From a virus: a stretch of 64,000 bases of DNA. The notes under the pieces are model-generated. The model saw only the letters and a program-made list of their open reading frames with translations. It did no database searches and had not been told where the DNA came from. Position numbers and translations under genes: made by a program. Numbering within the stretch: position 1 is the stretch's first letter; every line of letters begins with the position of its first letter. The stretch covers positions 124,001 through 188,000 of IMG/VR virus record IMGVR_UViG_3300025096_000004; one strand, 5' to 3'. Shown in pieces: positions 43,213-51,941 of this stretch.

Positions 43213-44568
43213 ATGGCTAATCAAACGGAGACTCTTTCCCGTTTCGGGAAATCGTTTCAAGAAAAGTTGTGTCAGCTTATCTTGGAAGATAGACCATTCT
43301 GTGATCAAATCTCAGAGGTCTTAAATATAAATTTTTTAGAACTCAAATATCTTCAGGTGTTTGTAGAGACAATATTCAACTATCGAGATCGATACAAGAC
43401 TCATCCCAGTTATGAGTTGATGGCTACAATGCTTAAATCAGGTTTGTTGCAAGAAAATGGAGCCGTTAAAAAGCAGGTCCGAGATTATTATTCTAGAATA
43501 ATGAGCGGTGCTGTCGTCGGTGCAGATTATATTAAAGAACAGGCCATAGATTTTTGCAAAAAACAAGTTCTAAAAGAAGCTATGATCAAATCTGTTGGGC
43601 TTTTAAAATCATCTTCTTATGATGAAATACAGAAGATCATCAATGACGCATTAAGGCTCGGTGTGGAAAACAACTTCGGCCACGATTATTTGAAAGATTT
43701 TGAACAGCGGTTTATCCTGAAGCCAAGACACCCTGTGAGCACCGGATGGGAACGCATAGATGATGTTAGTAAAGGCGGTCTTGGAAGAAGAGAGCTTGGA
43801 GTTGTTATTGCTCCCACTGGCGCCGGGAAATCGATGGTACTGTGCCATTTGGGCTCCCACGCTGTTAAGGATGGCAAAACAGTTATCCATTATACTCTTG
43901 AGTTGGCAGATACGGTAGTTGGACAAAGATATGACTCTTGTATAAGTGGTGTCCCACTTGGCGATTTGTTGAGAAATAAAGAAAAAGTTTTTGATGTTGT
44001 CCAAGACCTCGAAGGCCAACTAATTATTAAGGAATATCCAACAAAGTCGGCATCGACTTCCACAATTAAGAGTCATCTTGAAAAATTAAGGAAACGCTCA
44101 ATTGAGCCTGATATGATTATTGTCGATTATGCCGATTTATTAAAACCAATCAAATCAAGTAGCGAAAAGAGGCACGAATTGGAAAACATCTATGAAGAGC
44201 TTAGAGCAATAGCTCAGGTTTATAATTGTCCCGTGTGGACAGCCTCGCAGACCAATAGGTCTGGCCTGAATGCAGAGGTTATCACGATGGAATCTATATC
44301 GGAAGCCTTTAATAAGTGCTTTGTTGCCGATTTTATCTTTTCTTTGTCTCGAACAATTCAAGATAAACAGGCGAATAAGGGCAGAGTTTTTGTAGCCAAA
44401 AACAGAAATGGACCAGATGGCTTGGTATTTCCAACCTTTATTGATTGGTCAAGCATATGTATGAAGGTATTGGAGAATACCGGAGAAGACACAGACGATG
44501 CTGTTAAGGAAACCACGGCATCCGCGTTACAGTATTTGAAAACAAAATACGAACAACACAAGAAATAG
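43213..44568 (+). CDS. dnaB: Replicative DNA helicase, DnaB/gp41-like
   Basis: 451 residues from ATG 43213 (GGAGG five bases upstream). Residues 1-170 form a helical N-terminal domain. The RecA-like core starts at about 178 with STGWERIDDVSKGGLGRREL, Walker A A200-PTGAGK-S207, Walker B IIVDYADLLKP, and WTASQTNRSG for the sensor region, as in DnaB/gp41. It unwinds DNA at the fork. No primase is seen in the window, so priming may come from a gene elsewhere or from the host. Confidence 0.93.
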   Translation: MANQTETLSRFGKSFQEKLCQLILEDRPFCDQISEVLNINFLELKYLQVFVETIFNYRDRYKTHPSYELMATMLKSGLLQENGAVKKQVRDYYSRIMSGAVVGADYIKEQAIDFCKKQVLKEAMIKSVGLLKSSSYDEIQKIINDALRLGVENNFGHDYLKDFEQRFILKPRHPVSTGWERIDDVSKGGLGRRELGVVIAPTGAGKSMVLCHLGSHAVKDGKTVIHYTLELADTVVGQRYDSCISGVPLGDLLRNKEKVFDVVQDLEGQLIIKEYPTKSASTSTIKSHLEKLRKRSIEPDMIIVDYADLLKPIKSSSEKRHELENIYEELRAIAQVYNCPVWTASQTNRSGLNAEVITMESISEAFNKCFVADFIFSLSRTIQDKQANKGRVFVAKNRNGPDGLVFPTFIDWSSICMKVLENTGEDTDDAVKETTASALQYLKTKYEQHKK

Positions 44569-44577
44569 GAGAACATT

Positions 44578-46551
44578 GTGGTGAAACTAGCAGACATTAG
44601 TGTGAGAAAGTTTAAACTATCGGATCAATTTATTAACCAATATAGAGAAAAGACCGTTCCGTGGGGACCAGTCGGATATATTACATTTAAAAGAACCTAT
44701 GCAAGGCGTTTGAGTGAGTTTGATCCCAACGCTACAGGCACAGAAGAGTGGTATCAAACATGTCGCAGAGTAATTGAGGGCATGTTTGATATTCAAAAGC
44801 GCCATGTTGTGGCCACAGGTCTCGAATGGAATGATGCCAAAGCCCAAAGAACAGCAAAAGAAGCTTATGATAGGCTGTTTACTCTCAAGTGGACACCTCC
44901 CGGCAGAGGATTGTGGATGATGGGTACAAAGTTTATTTATGAGCGCACAGGCGCAGGACTTTTTAATTGTGCATTCCGCTCTACCAAAGATCTTGGCTCC
45001 AAAGGCGGCTATTTATTCTCTTGGATGATGGATGCTTTAATGGTCGGAATTGGTGTTGGGTTTGATACTCTTGCCGCCGGTACTTTCACGGTCAAAGAGC
45101 CTCAGTGGACCAACGACATTCACATGATTGAGGACTCTCGCGAGGGCTGGGTCAACTCTGTCCACCTGATATTAGATGGCTATTTCTTGGGCAAGAAAGT
45201 GCCCCAGTTCGATTACTCCTTGATCCGTGGTATCGGAGAGCCCATCAAGGGCTTTGGTGGCACCGCAAGCGGAGCAGGTCCCTTAATTGAGCTACACAAG
45301 AATCTTAAAGAGCTATATGTGAACAAGGCCGGAGAAGAGATAACATCGGTTGATATTGTCGACACAGAAAATCTTATCGGACGGTGCGTCGTCGCAGGCA
45401 ATGTCCGCCGTTCCGCCGCACTCGCCCTCGGCCAAGCCGAGGATAAAAGTTATTTAACAATGAAGAATGACCAAGAAAAACTCTATCACCATCGATGGGG
45501 CTCCAACAACTCATTTGAGGCTAAAGTTGGAATGGACTATACTTGGCATGCCGAACAAAGTCAACAAAATGGTGAGCCGGGCTACATTTGGCTTGACAAT
45601 GCAAGATACTATGGTAGGATGAAGGATGGCATTAGATATGATGATACAAAGGTGATGGGATTTAATCCCTGTGTCGAGCAACAACTTGAAGACGGAGAAT
45701 TATGTTGTCTTGTTGAGACATTCCCCGCAAAGCACGACACCTATGAAGACTATCTTAGAACCTTGAAGATCGCTTATCTGTATGGCAAGACAGTTACCCT
45801 GATTAATACCCATTGGCCTGAGACTAATGCCATCATGTTAAAAAATAGAAGAATCGGCCTATCTCAATCTGGTGTGGTCCAAGCGTTTAATAAGTTTGGC
45901 AGACGACAAGTCTATGAGTGGTGTGACAATGCTTACGATGAAGTTCAGGCAATGGACATTGAATATTCAGATTGGCTTTGTATACCCCGTTCTGTTCGTA
46001 TGACATCGATAAAGCCTTCTGGAACTGTATCTTTGTTAAATGGTTCAACTCCCGGCATACATTTTCCCGAGGATGAATACTATATTCGACGGATCCGCTT
46101 TGCCACAACATCCGATTTACTTCCAGCACTTAAGTCCGCTGGCTATAAGATAGAAGAAGATGCTTATTCTCCGAATACAATGTGTGTTGAGTTTCCTGTT
46201 TACGAGCCTCATTTCACAAAAGGAAAGCGCGATGTTTCTATGTGGGAGCAATTGGAGATAGCAGCCCAGTATCAGCACTTTTGGGCCGACAATAGTGTGT
46301 CCATTACAGTCACGTTCAAACCATCCGAAGCGCCTCAGTTGAAAGATGCACTTGAGATGTACGAAACCCGCCTCAAGGCTGTTTCTTTTTTGAAATATGA
46401 AGAAACTGGCTACAAACAGGCTCCTTATGAGCCAATTACAAAAAAACAATATGAAGAGATGATCTCGAAGGTTGTCCCAGTTCAGAGAATAAACACTGAA
46501 CAAGCCGGAGCCGGGTCTAAATTTTGTACAAACGATACATGCACAATTTAA
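44578..46551 (+). CDS. nrdJ: Class II (B12-dependent) ribonucleotide reductase, RTPR-type
   Basis: 657 residues; GTG at 44578 or 44581 behind AGGAGA. The layout follows monomeric adenosylcobalamin-dependent ribonucleoside-triphosphate reductases: PPGRGLWMMGT, FNCAFRST with the first redox Cys, VGIGVGFDT, GFNPCVEQQLEDGELCC with the radical Cys and second redox Cys, SIKPSGTVSLLNGSTPGIH, and a C-terminal FCTNDTC pair. It makes dNTPs without oxygen or a small subunit but needs cobalamin, presumably from the host. Thioredoxin (40664) is the likely reductant; ThyX and dUTPase are in the same module. Confidence 0.93.
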   Translation: MVKLADISVRKFKLSDQFINQYREKTVPWGPVGYITFKRTYARRLSEFDPNATGTEEWYQTCRRVIEGMFDIQKRHVVATGLEWNDAKAQRTAKEAYDRLFTLKWTPPGRGLWMMGTKFIYERTGAGLFNCAFRSTKDLGSKGGYLFSWMMDALMVGIGVGFDTLAAGTFTVKEPQWTNDIHMIEDSREGWVNSVHLILDGYFLGKKVPQFDYSLIRGIGEPIKGFGGTASGAGPLIELHKNLKELYVNKAGEEITSVDIVDTENLIGRCVVAGNVRRSAALALGQAEDKSYLTMKNDQEKLYHHRWGSNNSFEAKVGMDYTWHAEQSQQNGEPGYIWLDNARYYGRMKDGIRYDDTKVMGFNPCVEQQLEDGELCCLVETFPAKHDTYEDYLRTLKIAYLYGKTVTLINTHWPETNAIMLKNRRIGLSQSGVVQAFNKFGRRQVYEWCDNAYDEVQAMDIEYSDWLCIPRSVRMTSIKPSGTVSLLNGSTPGIHFPEDEYYIRRIRFATTSDLLPALKSAGYKIEEDAYSPNTMCVEFPVYEPHFTKGKRDVSMWEQLEIAAQYQHFWADNSVSITVTFKPSEAPQLKDALEMYETRLKAVSFLKYEETGYKQAPYEPITKKQYEEMISKVVPVQRINTEQAGAGSKFCTNDTCTI

Positions 46552-46561
46552 AGGAGAAAAA

Positions 46562-46846
46562 ATGCATTTTTTACCATTTAATCGTCACTTAGTTGTCGAT
46601 TTGATTGAACAAGAAGAAAAAATAGATGAAAGTATTATAGTGCTGCCATCTGATTATGAAAAGCCTGTGTCACCCTATGCCAAGGCTATACTTATAGAAG
46701 CGTCCAGAGATTCAAAATTTTATGACTCTTTGCAAACCAATGATACAATATTGGTTGAAAGGAGAATGTTACATAAAATTGAAATTGATGACTCTTCTTT
46801 CTATTTAATATTAGAAAATTATATTTTTGGGAGAATTGATACATGA
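46562..46846 (+). CDS. GroES-like co-chaperonin (gp31-like)
   Basis: 94 residues. FLPFNRHLVVDLIEQEE, then IIVLPSDYEKP, SPYAKAILIEAS, NDTILVERRMLHKIEIDD and FYLILENYIFGRI follow the strand order of GroES/gp31. The mobile loop (EEKIDESIIVLPS) is where it would contact GroEL and keeps an I-I-V-L-P pattern. It probably caps the phage GroEL at 62785, the host chaperonin, or both. SD AAAGGAGA. Its stop overlaps the next start (ATGA). Confidence 0.82.
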   Translation: MHFLPFNRHLVVDLIEQEEKIDESIIVLPSDYEKPVSPYAKAILIEASRDSKFYDSLQTNDTILVERRMLHKIEIDDSSFYLILENYIFGRIDT

Positions 46847-47436
46847 AATTAACAAAAGACAACCTTCGCTCTTTAATCAAAGAAGTGACTTTCGAGAGAC
46901 AGAAAAGCTCTATGATTCTGTCCGAGACACCACCTGACACTGAAGATCCGCTTCCCAGCGACGTATCAAGGAAAACTTACGACAGAATCATAGACGTTTT
47001 GGAGGGCCGAGACCCTTCCGTGGAAACCATCGTCATAATGTCGGGCCAAAACCCTATGGCCCAAGAAACAGACGCAGCTAAAAATGCCATGCTAGACAAT
47101 AGACTTAAAAAAGATCTCACCAGCATGAATTTGCAATTCATCCCGGTTGGTGGCAAATTTGACAATGATGAGGACTCTGTTTTGATTATGAACCCATCTC
47201 GCGCACAGGCCGAAAGTTTAAACAGAAAATATAACCAATGGGGTTATGTCTGGGGCGAGAAATTGCCAAATTTTCAAATGATCCAAGTTGATTATGATAA
47301 AGATCAGGGCGAATTTCAGGCTCCCGGCTCCAAAGTGACCACCTTTGTCATAAAGGACAAAAAAGCTCAATTGGCCCAAGACAATTATACTTTTGATTAC
47401 GAGTCTGGTCTTAAATTTCTCATTCCATTATATTGA
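46843..47436 (+). CDS. Unknown protein with putative capsid-targeting N terminus
   Basis: 197 residues. The first 14 residues (MKLTKDNLRSLIKE) are basic and helical and end in I12-K13-E14 before V15, a prohead-protease-like site. The body includes ETIVIMSGQNPMAQ, LQFIPVGGKFDNDEDSVLIM, and YNQWGYVWGEK, suggesting an alpha/beta domain of unknown function. It is coupled by ATGA to the GroES-like gene. Packaging and injection with the DNA is an inference from the N terminus. Confidence 0.65.
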   Translation: MKLTKDNLRSLIKEVTFERQKSSMILSETPPDTEDPLPSDVSRKTYDRIIDVLEGRDPSVETIVIMSGQNPMAQETDAAKNAMLDNRLKKDLTSMNLQFIPVGGKFDNDEDSVLIMNPSRAQAESLNRKYNQWGYVWGEKLPNFQMIQVDYDKDQGEFQAPGSKVTTFVIKDKKAQLAQDNYTFDYESGLKFLIPLY

Positions 47437-47444
47437 GGTGATTA

Positions 47445-48155
47445 GTGAAAAGTATATTTTTATATGATGACAGCATCGGCAAGGTAGACCTTGTACAGCA
47501 TATGGGTTCTGACTTGACAGTTGTCAATAGCGCAAGGGTGTCATTTGGAATAGAAAAAGAAGAACTGGATACCCGAGACAAAAAGTTGATCAATTATCTT
47601 ATAAAACACAGACACACTTCAACTTTGGAGCACTGTAGTGTAACTTTTAAATTTACAGTTCCGCTATTTGTTCGATCACAGCACCACAGACATAGAACGT
47701 GGAGTTATAATGAAATATCCAGACGCTATACTTCTAAAGATTTACAATTTTATACTCCCGACTCGTTCAGAACCCAGCATGAATCAAATCGACAAGCATC
47801 TAATGAGGCTGAACTCATCGACCCGGTAATTATCCCAGATTTATATGATATTGGTTATGGAGTAACAGCTTCGAATTTAATAAATCGAGCCACTAAGGAG
47901 AGCGTTGGATTGTTTAACATGCTTTTAAAATCCGGCGTGTGTCGTGAGCAGGCAAGAATGGTTTTGCCTCAAAACTTATATACAGAATATTATGGAACGG
48001 TCAATCTTAATAATTTACTTAAGTTCGTCGACTTGCGAACCCACGAAGGAGCCCAATGGGAAATTAGAAGAGTTGCAGAGGCTTGTTTACAGTTTGCTAA
48101 TGACCTTTTCCCAATAACGGTTAAGTCCTATAGGGAACTTAGAGGTGGGAAATAG
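47445..48155 (+). CDS. thyX: Flavin-dependent thymidylate synthase ThyX
   Basis: 236 residues with a GTG start behind GAGGTG. The ThyX signature RHRTWSYNEISRRY is present, preceded by HTSTLEHCSVTFKFTVPLFV. Downstream GVCREQARMVLPQNLYTEYY and FVDLRTHEGAQWEIRRVA match the FAD/dUMP-binding parts. It converts dUMP to dTMP using methylene-THF and reduced flavin, giving dTTP independently of ThyA. It fits with dUTPase and class II RNR in the same module. Confidence 0.95.
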   Translation: MKSIFLYDDSIGKVDLVQHMGSDLTVVNSARVSFGIEKEELDTRDKKLINYLIKHRHTSTLEHCSVTFKFTVPLFVRSQHHRHRTWSYNEISRRYTSKDLQFYTPDSFRTQHESNRQASNEAELIDPVIIPDLYDIGYGVTASNLINRATKESVGLFNMLLKSGVCREQARMVLPQNLYTEYYGTVNLNNLLKFVDLRTHEGAQWEIRRVAEACLQFANDLFPITVKSYRELRGGK

Positions 48156-48441
48156 GCCACTAAGGGTTGGCAATTTAATTATTTTGAGTGCTTTTGGCAA
48201 ATCAGTTATGAAACCAAACAATGCCAAAGTCGGAATCGTGATTTCAGGCCCTTATGAAAAGAATTATATGTGTGCCAAAACTGGCCTATATGTCAAATAT
48301 TTCACCTATGATGTTATCTTGGGAGAGGAACTACTTAAGGACATACCAGAAGACTTTATTTATAGAATGGGAGACGATGACCATGAAGAGAATCCACGAG
48401 GGTTGGAAGAGATATTTGAACGAGATGGAGATGAAGAGTGA
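48145..48441 (+). CDS. Small acidic protein with SH3-like N terminus
   Basis: 98 residues with a GTG start inside the end of thyX. RVGNLIILSAFGKSVM, then KVGIVISGPYEKNY, suggests a small beta-barrel, followed by an acidic tail (MGDDDHEENPRGLEEIFERD). Unknown function. The 3' end overlaps the next gene by 59 bases in another frame, one of the longest overlaps here. Confidence 0.6.
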   Translation: MGNRPLRVGNLIILSAFGKSVMKPNNAKVGIVISGPYEKNYMCAKTGLYVKYFTYDVILGEELLKDIPEDFIYRMGDDDHEENPRGLEEIFERDGDEE

Positions 48442-49114
48442 CCCCCATCAAAGTCGATTAAAAGTTGGCGAAAAGATGCGGGATTTTCTTTTTTCCCCTT
48501 TACAAATCGTAGATCCAAGTCTTGACATGTCAATGCGGGCAAGTGGGAATGTCGCCTCCACATATAACTTCTTATATTGGGCTGTGTTTGGGACAAAGCA
48601 AGAGAGAAAAGAAAACCCGGGAAGAATTTATCGCCCCAAATTGGGCCTAGAGTTTGCGCATCAAAAAGTTGAAATGCTGATGTTAAAACTTACTGACGAT
48701 GAAGAGAGAACTCTCGCTGCTGACATTGATACCATCATAGAGGTGGTAAAGACTAAACAACACCCCACAAGTAGTGTTCAAATACCAGTGACACTGACTG
48801 GGCATCCAAACGTGGAGCCTTCGTTTGGAACAACATTTTTCGGTGGCTCCGGGGCAGTTGACTGGGGCATGGGTGGTTCGATTTTGACACCAGATGGCAA
48901 GAGTTATTTGATTTACATCTTGGAAAAAATTAAAAGCCAATTACCTGAAACAGATATTGAACCTCTCCCACCAAAGGACTTGACTAGTTTGTATTTCTTG
49001 GGCCAGCCCTTTGTTCCTGCTGGTCCTGCTGATGGTGTCGAAAAGGGACACTTCTCTTCAAAAGCATTTGATTATGAAGCTTTTTTGAAGTCAATTGGCA
49101 GAGGTGGTAAGTGA
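48383..49114 (+). CDS. Unknown protein with putative capsid-targeting N terminus
   Basis: 243 residues from ATG 48383, nine bases after GGGAG. The N terminus MKRIHEGWKRYLNEMEM is a basic-aromatic helix with L12-N13-E14/M15, again (I/L)-x-E at position 14. The body is mixed alpha/beta. FGTTFFGGSGAVDWGMGG is a notable Gly-rich stretch, and the C terminus is DYEAFLKSIGRGGK. No family recognised. A packaged internal protein is inferred from the N terminus. Confidence 0.65.
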   Translation: MKRIHEGWKRYLNEMEMKSDPHQSRLKVGEKMRDFLFSPLQIVDPSLDMSMRASGNVASTYNFLYWAVFGTKQERKENPGRIYRPKLGLEFAHQKVEMLMLKLTDDEERTLAADIDTIIEVVKTKQHPTSSVQIPVTLTGHPNVEPSFGTTFFGGSGAVDWGMGGSILTPDGKSYLIYILEKIKSQLPETDIEPLPPKDLTSLYFLGQPFVPAGPADGVEKGHFSSKAFDYEAFLKSIGRGGK

Positions 49115-49920
49115 TAGGTCACACCTTTTCGATGGACAAATTGGTCATCGGGGGGAGTTTAGAGTCCCTTTTGTATTCATATATAACCGAAACTCCAATT
49201 GTTATTGACCAGCCCCGCCGACCGTCTGAAATAAGCGAAGTACACCCTACTTTGAACTTTTGTTTTTTAGGATATAGACCAGAAGAAAAGATATTTTCTC
49301 TTCAACTCTGGGATCGCCTATCTTTTTTATTATCGTTGTCTGGTCTTCTCTTGTTTCCCAATTCAATTGAAAACATTCGAGGAGAAGTCGGTAAACTATA
49401 TGTTTCGACTTATAATCTGGGAAAGTTTGAAGTCACATTTAATAAGTTAAAGAAGTTCGATTCGCAGTTGACAAATTTCGCATGGATGCATGATTGGTTC
49501 GCCGTTCGATCTGGAGGAAAACATGATATCGATAAGCTTGAAGATGAGGAATATTTAGCGAACAAATTGGTGTTCTACCCCTCTAAAAGAATCGGAGTCA
49601 GGGGAGCCAGAGATGTCGTGTCGATAACTTATCTCAAAATTGATAAGATTTATGATATTGAGTATTCTGAGGCGTATGTTTCTCTTAAAACTAGAATGAT
49701 GATGAAACAAGCAGGTATCCGAGGTACCAGTAAGGGATATGATAGGTATCGAAAAAGAAAATTTGATCCAATCAAAATAGAACACCTCCATCGAGATATT
49801 ACAGAGCAAATAGTTCCCAATATGACTTTGGGACAGATATTAGACTTACCAAGAAACACCAAGGGTAAATTATGGAAAATGACAGCAAGCCTTTTCAGAC
49901 GACAGTTTCCTTTCATCTAG
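49111..49920 (+). CDS. Conserved-looking phage protein, paired with sugar/nucleotide transferase gene
   Basis: 269 residues, GTG start overlapping the previous stop by four bases. The N terminus (KLVIGGSLESLLYSYITETP, then IVIDQPRRP) resembles the entry of a nucleotide- or FAD-binding fold, but without the full GxGxxG. The C-terminal half is basic and includes KGYDRYRKRKFDPIKIEHLH. It overlaps the next gene by 49 bases in another frame, which suggests a tight functional pair. Function unknown. Confidence 0.65.
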   Translation: MIGHTFSMDKLVIGGSLESLLYSYITETPIVIDQPRRPSEISEVHPTLNFCFLGYRPEEKIFSLQLWDRLSFLLSLSGLLLFPNSIENIRGEVGKLYVSTYNLGKFEVTFNKLKKFDSQLTNFAWMHDWFAVRSGGKHDIDKLEDEEYLANKLVFYPSKRIGVRGARDVVSITYLKIDKIYDIEYSEAYVSLKTRMMMKQAGIRGTSKGYDRYRKRKFDPIKIEHLHRDITEQIVPNMTLGQILDLPRNTKGKLWKMTASLFRRQFPFI

Positions 49921-50795
49921 CGGGAATCGTACCAGTTGCTGGCCAACCGTTGGATTTTGATCTTGACGTGCCTGATTGTCTTATGCCAATTGCCCCCAAC
50001 TATACACTTGTTGAACATGCCATTTATGAATGTGCGATGGCCGGCTGCGAAACTATTTGGCTAGTGTGCAATGATGATATAGCACCCCTGATAAGACATC
50101 GAGTGGGTGATTATATTCAAGACCCTGTTTATATTGGGAGAAAATCTAGATTCCCATCTACTGAAAGAATCCAGATTCCTATTTTTTATGTCCCCATACA
50201 CCCCAAAGATAGGGACAAGAGAGATTGTTTATCGTGGTCTGTTATCCACGGCGCTCTGATCAGTTTAAAGGTTAGCTCTCAATTGAGCAAGTGGGTTATT
50301 CCTGATAAGTATTTTGTTTCTTTCCCATATGGAGTGTATCCTGTTGAGGAGTTGCGAGAACATAGAAAGCTAATTTCTTCTAAAAATAATTTTTATATAT
50401 CTTATCAAGATAAGGACATATCGAATGATTTGTATTGTAGCTTTACTTTTGGTAAGGACGATTTTGTAAAGTATAGGAGAAACATTCGCAAAAAAGGGAC
50501 TGGAATGTATACCACTGACGTAGTTGATGAGAGGGGCATACCCAGATCATTTCTTCCGGTAGAACAAAGATATTCCGCAAGGTTTTTTAAACCATCAGAT
50601 GTTTTTACTGATTTGGACATCTCCACATCAGCAATTTTTTCGCCATCTAGTTTTCAAAATATATCTTCGTGGCAGGAATATCGCGAATATATGACCTCTG
50701 CGCTTTCTATGGAGATTAAACGCCCATGGAAGGGAATATTGAAATATAGAGAGTTTAATCCTATAGGCGTAGATGTCGTTGATAGCGAAAACTAG
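49872..50795 (+). CDS. Nucleotidyltransferase-like protein (GT-A type)
   Basis: 307 residues. LAGIVPVAGQPLDFDLDVPD, then LMPIAPNYTLVEHAIYECAM and AGCETIWLVCNDDIAPLIRH, has the layout of sugar-1-phosphate nucleotidyltransferases (AG-x-x-P-x-x-G; acidic substrate patch). The canonical KPL and GxGxR/K signatures are weak. It could activate a sugar for DNA or surface modification; this is not proven. SD: AAATT context only, with the start inside the upstream gene. Confidence 0.62.
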   Translation: MENDSKPFQTTVSFHLAGIVPVAGQPLDFDLDVPDCLMPIAPNYTLVEHAIYECAMAGCETIWLVCNDDIAPLIRHRVGDYIQDPVYIGRKSRFPSTERIQIPIFYVPIHPKDRDKRDCLSWSVIHGALISLKVSSQLSKWVIPDKYFVSFPYGVYPVEELREHRKLISSKNNFYISYQDKDISNDLYCSFTFGKDDFVKYRRNIRKKGTGMYTTDVVDERGIPRSFLPVEQRYSARFFKPSDVFTDLDISTSAIFSPSSFQNISSWQEYREYMTSALSMEIKRPWKGILKYREFNPIGVDVVDSEN

Positions 50796-50825
50796 TTAAA
50801 TATATAGAAAGACAGGAGGATTTAC

Positions 50826-51038
50826 ATGAACACAACAAAGAAAAACCCTAATTTCCCCTCACATGGGCGGAAAATAACCTTTTCGCAGATGCGAACTATT
50901 CGCTTGATAGCACTATTATCATTGTCATTGAATTGTTTTTTGTTTTTATGTTTGTGGATTTTAGAAGCTAGAGTATCCAAGTTGGAATCCAAACATGTTG
51001 ATAATACCCCTTTAGAAATCAATTTTGGGTCGAAATAG
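50826..51038 (+). CDS. Small single-pass membrane protein
   Basis: 70 residues. Basic N terminus, one hydrophobic segment (LIALLSLSLNCFLFLCLWIL, about 28-47), then a charged C terminus (EARVSKLESKHVDNTP). The topology resembles holin/spanin-type or superinfection proteins but is too general for a call. A strong AGGAGG lies eight bases before the ATG. Confidence 0.65.
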   Translation: MNTTKKNPNFPSHGRKITFSQMRTIRLIALLSLSLNCFLFLCLWILEARVSKLESKHVDNTPLEINFGSK

Positions 51039-51051
51039 AATACTTACTTAT

Positions 51052-51282
51052 ATGGAGCCAAAATTTTTCATAGGCCAAAATGTGGTTATAACCAAGAATG
51101 TTACCTTTCTTTTTGAAGATGTTGTCGTTCGTGCCGGAGAAGTCGGAGAGGTCGTGGAGCACGATTTTTTTGTTTTAGCGCCTGACGACGAACCAATGAT
51201 AGACTATATTGTTAAGGTTGGAACTCGAACTTTGTTTTTTTATGTATTTGAGTTGGCCCCATACCCAACATTGGAGGATTAA
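51052..51282 (+). CDS. Small SH3/KOW-like protein
   Basis: 76 residues from ATG 51052; an in-frame TTG at 51025, overlapping the previous gene, is an alternative, and neither has a good SD. FFIGQNVVITKNVTFLFED, then VRAGEVGEVVEHDFF, looks like a KOW/SH3 barrel strand pattern. Function unknown; similar barrels follow at 51440. Confidence 0.55.
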   Translation: MEPKFFIGQNVVITKNVTFLFEDVVVRAGEVGEVVEHDFFVLAPDDEPMIDYIVKVGTRTLFFYVFELAPYPTLED

Positions 51283-51285
51283 GCT

Positions 51286-51471
51286 ATGCTTTCTGGCTGT
51301 GCTTTGCGTGTCATTAAAGAATGTGAGCCATTGATTATTGGAGAAACCGTATATTGTATTGAAGATTGCCCCAAAAGGCAAATAATTAGGGTGTGGTGCA
51401 GCCGCACTGTATTTGGAGTCAATGAGGTAATCTTCAACTATGCAAGAAGAGAGTGCTTTAAAATTATTTAA
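51286..51471 (+). CDS. Hypothetical Cys-rich small protein
   Basis: 61 residues with cysteines at positions 5, 13, 24, 28, 38 and 57. The SD GGAGGA overlaps the stop of the previous gene. It overlaps the next gene by 32 bases. No family recognised. It could be a small beta domain (VIKECEPLIIGETVYCIED). Confidence 0.55.
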   Translation: MLSGCALRVIKECEPLIIGETVYCIEDCPKRQIIRVWCSRTVFGVNEVIFNYARRECFKII

Positions 51472-51694
51472 AGTAGGTGAATTAGTTCAATATGTATCGT
51501 ACTATAACGATCCCGATGGCCCGTGGAAAATGTTTGGCGATCTGGGCATCATTGTGTCTATTAGGGTTGTTGAGGATAAATACCAAGTTGTTAAAGTTAG
51601 GTGGTTTTCCGATAATTCTGAAATTGATATGGCACCAGAGTGTTTGATGAAAGTCAAAATTTCTGAAGATTCTGACTTGACAGGTGAACAATAG
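51440..51694 (+). CDS. Small SH3-like protein
   Basis: 84 residues. FKVGELVQYVSYYNDPDGPW, then LGIIVSIRVVEDKYQVVKVR and WFSD, follow the pattern of SH3-like barrels common in phages. The acidic C terminus contains the next promoter within its coding sequence. It overlaps the preceding ORF by 32 bases. Function unknown. Confidence 0.62.
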   Translation: MQEESALKLFKVGELVQYVSYYNDPDGPWKMFGDLGIIVSIRVVEDKYQVVKVRWFSDNSEIDMAPECLMKVKISEDSDLTGEQ

Positions 51695-51705
51695 TTTGTT
51701 ATAAT
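51677..51705 (+). promoter_or_regulatory. Sigma-70-type promoter, extended -10
   Basis: TTGACA, 17-base spacer, TGT-TATAAT. Overlaps the end of the SH3-like gene and drives the short gene at 51724. Confidence 0.88.
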
Positions 51706-51723
51706 ATATAATATGGAGAAAAT

Positions 51724-51900
51724 ATGTCTTATTCTACAGAAGAAAGTCAATGGATGTTTGTAACCAGCACGATTAGAAAATTAAAAACCCTAAATCACTG
51801 GGTTATGACTGGGGAACCGCACAAGCAGCATATAAAGAATGCAATAAAGGAATTAGAAAAAGCTCAAGAAATCTTGCGAAAAAAGGTTGACAAAGACTAA
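51724..51900 (+). CDS. Small helical protein
   Basis: 58 residues: MSYSTEESQWMFVTSTIRKL, then a His/Lys-rich helix ending in LRKKVDKD. GGAGA lies five bases upstream, and the gene has its own strong promoter, so expression is likely. Short early phage proteins of this type are often host-takeover factors, but no family is recognised. The following promoter's -35 lies in its last codons. Confidence 0.65.
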   Translation: MSYSTEESQWMFVTSTIRKLKTLNHWVMTGEPHKQHIKNAIKELEKAQEILRKKVDKD

Positions 51901-51915
51901 GTTTCATGTTATATT
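51887..51915 (+). promoter_or_regulatory. Promoter of dnaE with flanking inverted repeat
   Basis: TTGACA, 17-base spacer, TGT-TATATT. GTTTCAT (51901-51907) and ATGAAAC (51922-51928) form a 7-bp inverted repeat around the -10 element, a possible operator. Confidence 0.85.
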
Positions 51916-51941
51916 ATTAATATGAAACGTGGAGGTTTTAT

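Noticed and set aside
48254-48382. Longer start for the gene at 48383
   Set aside because: The extension overlaps the preceding gene for 130 bases, has no SD, and reads as out-of-frame sequence of that gene.
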